A stretch of 17,427 bases of DNA from Ophiosphaerella korrae (taxonomy: Eukaryota; Ascomycota; Dothideomycetes; Pleosporales; Phaeosphaeriaceae): contig JALNQF010000669.1 of NCBI GenBank assembly GCA_028456385.1, forward strand, positions 1 through 17,427. Reading direction: 5' to 3'. Positions within the stretch are counted from its first letter, which is position 1. Every line of letters begins with the position of its first letter. A program made the translations under genes and the position numbers. Positions 17,351-17,427 of the stretch are shown in pieces. The notes beneath the pieces were generated by a model, which was given only the letters and a program-made list of their open reading frames with translations, had not been told where the DNA came from and searched no databases.

Positions 17351-17427
17351 TATACCTAGTAGCTTACTAAGCGCTAACTAAAAGTAGAAAGGTAGTTAAA
17401 TATTAGTAAGTTTATAATATTAGTAAG

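Larger units (their letters stand above)
16755..17427 (-). repeat. Right arm of the long inverted repeat, split by a MITE and cut by the window end
   Basis: 16755-16855 and 17351-17427, read as reverse complement, correspond to about 195-370 on the left. The MITE at 16856-17350 interrupts the arm within the palindromic AGGTATATATACCT core. The left arm still carries about 50 bp of 17-bp units beyond what is visible here, so this arm very likely continues past the window. Differences between the arms are mostly transitions that differ between copies, so they were mutated independently. Confidence 0.85.

Overview
The window reads as an accessory, transposon-dense region of a filamentous ascomycete (Pezizomycotina). 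Two long arms, about 1-7700 and 13850-17427, are extremely TpA-rich, almost free of CpA and TpG, and every recognisable coding frame in them is riddled with TAG/TAA where Trp, Gln or Arg codons belong. This is the mark of repeat-induced point mutation (RIP). Between the arms lies a block of about 6 kb (7750-13850) with normal base composition. The genus cannot be read from the sequence.

Layout. A 17-bp tandem repeat and an inverted-repeat arm (142-370) open the window; the matching arm sits in opposite orientation at the far right (16755-17427), so most of the window is enclosed by inverted repeats about 17 kb apart. Next comes a Ty1/copia pol remnant (690-961), broken inside its RNase H domain and resumed in frame at 8181, with its 3' LTR at about 8486-8595. 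The break holds a solo-type LTR (962-998 plus 8044-8180, TSD TTACT), itself split by a complete but RIP-killed Ty3/gypsy chromovirus (999-8043: LTR, gag with two zinc knuckles, protease, RT, RNase H, integrase, chromodomain, PPT, LTR). The left side is thus three insertions deep, and the copia frame closes exactly when they are removed.

The non-RIP block carries the only apparently intact gene, a two-exon gene for a 571-residue protein with tandem C2H2 zinc fingers and a JmjC dioxygenase domain (8764-10553). It starts about 170 bp downstream of the copia LTR. After it come unrecognised coding-like debris (10798-11683) and a frameshifted APH-family phosphotransferase pseudogene (12020-13075).

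The right side holds a 1.35-kb Tc1/mariner element (13561-14909, minus strand), where the RIP boundary falls inside the transposase gene. It continues with anonymous AT-rich sequence, an 18-bp tandem repeat and a 495-bp MITE with TA target duplication inserted in the right inverted-repeat arm.

Most of the DNA is dead transposon. The points of interest are the intact JmjC/zinc-finger gene, the sharp RIP boundaries inside single elements, and the inverted repeats around the whole structure.
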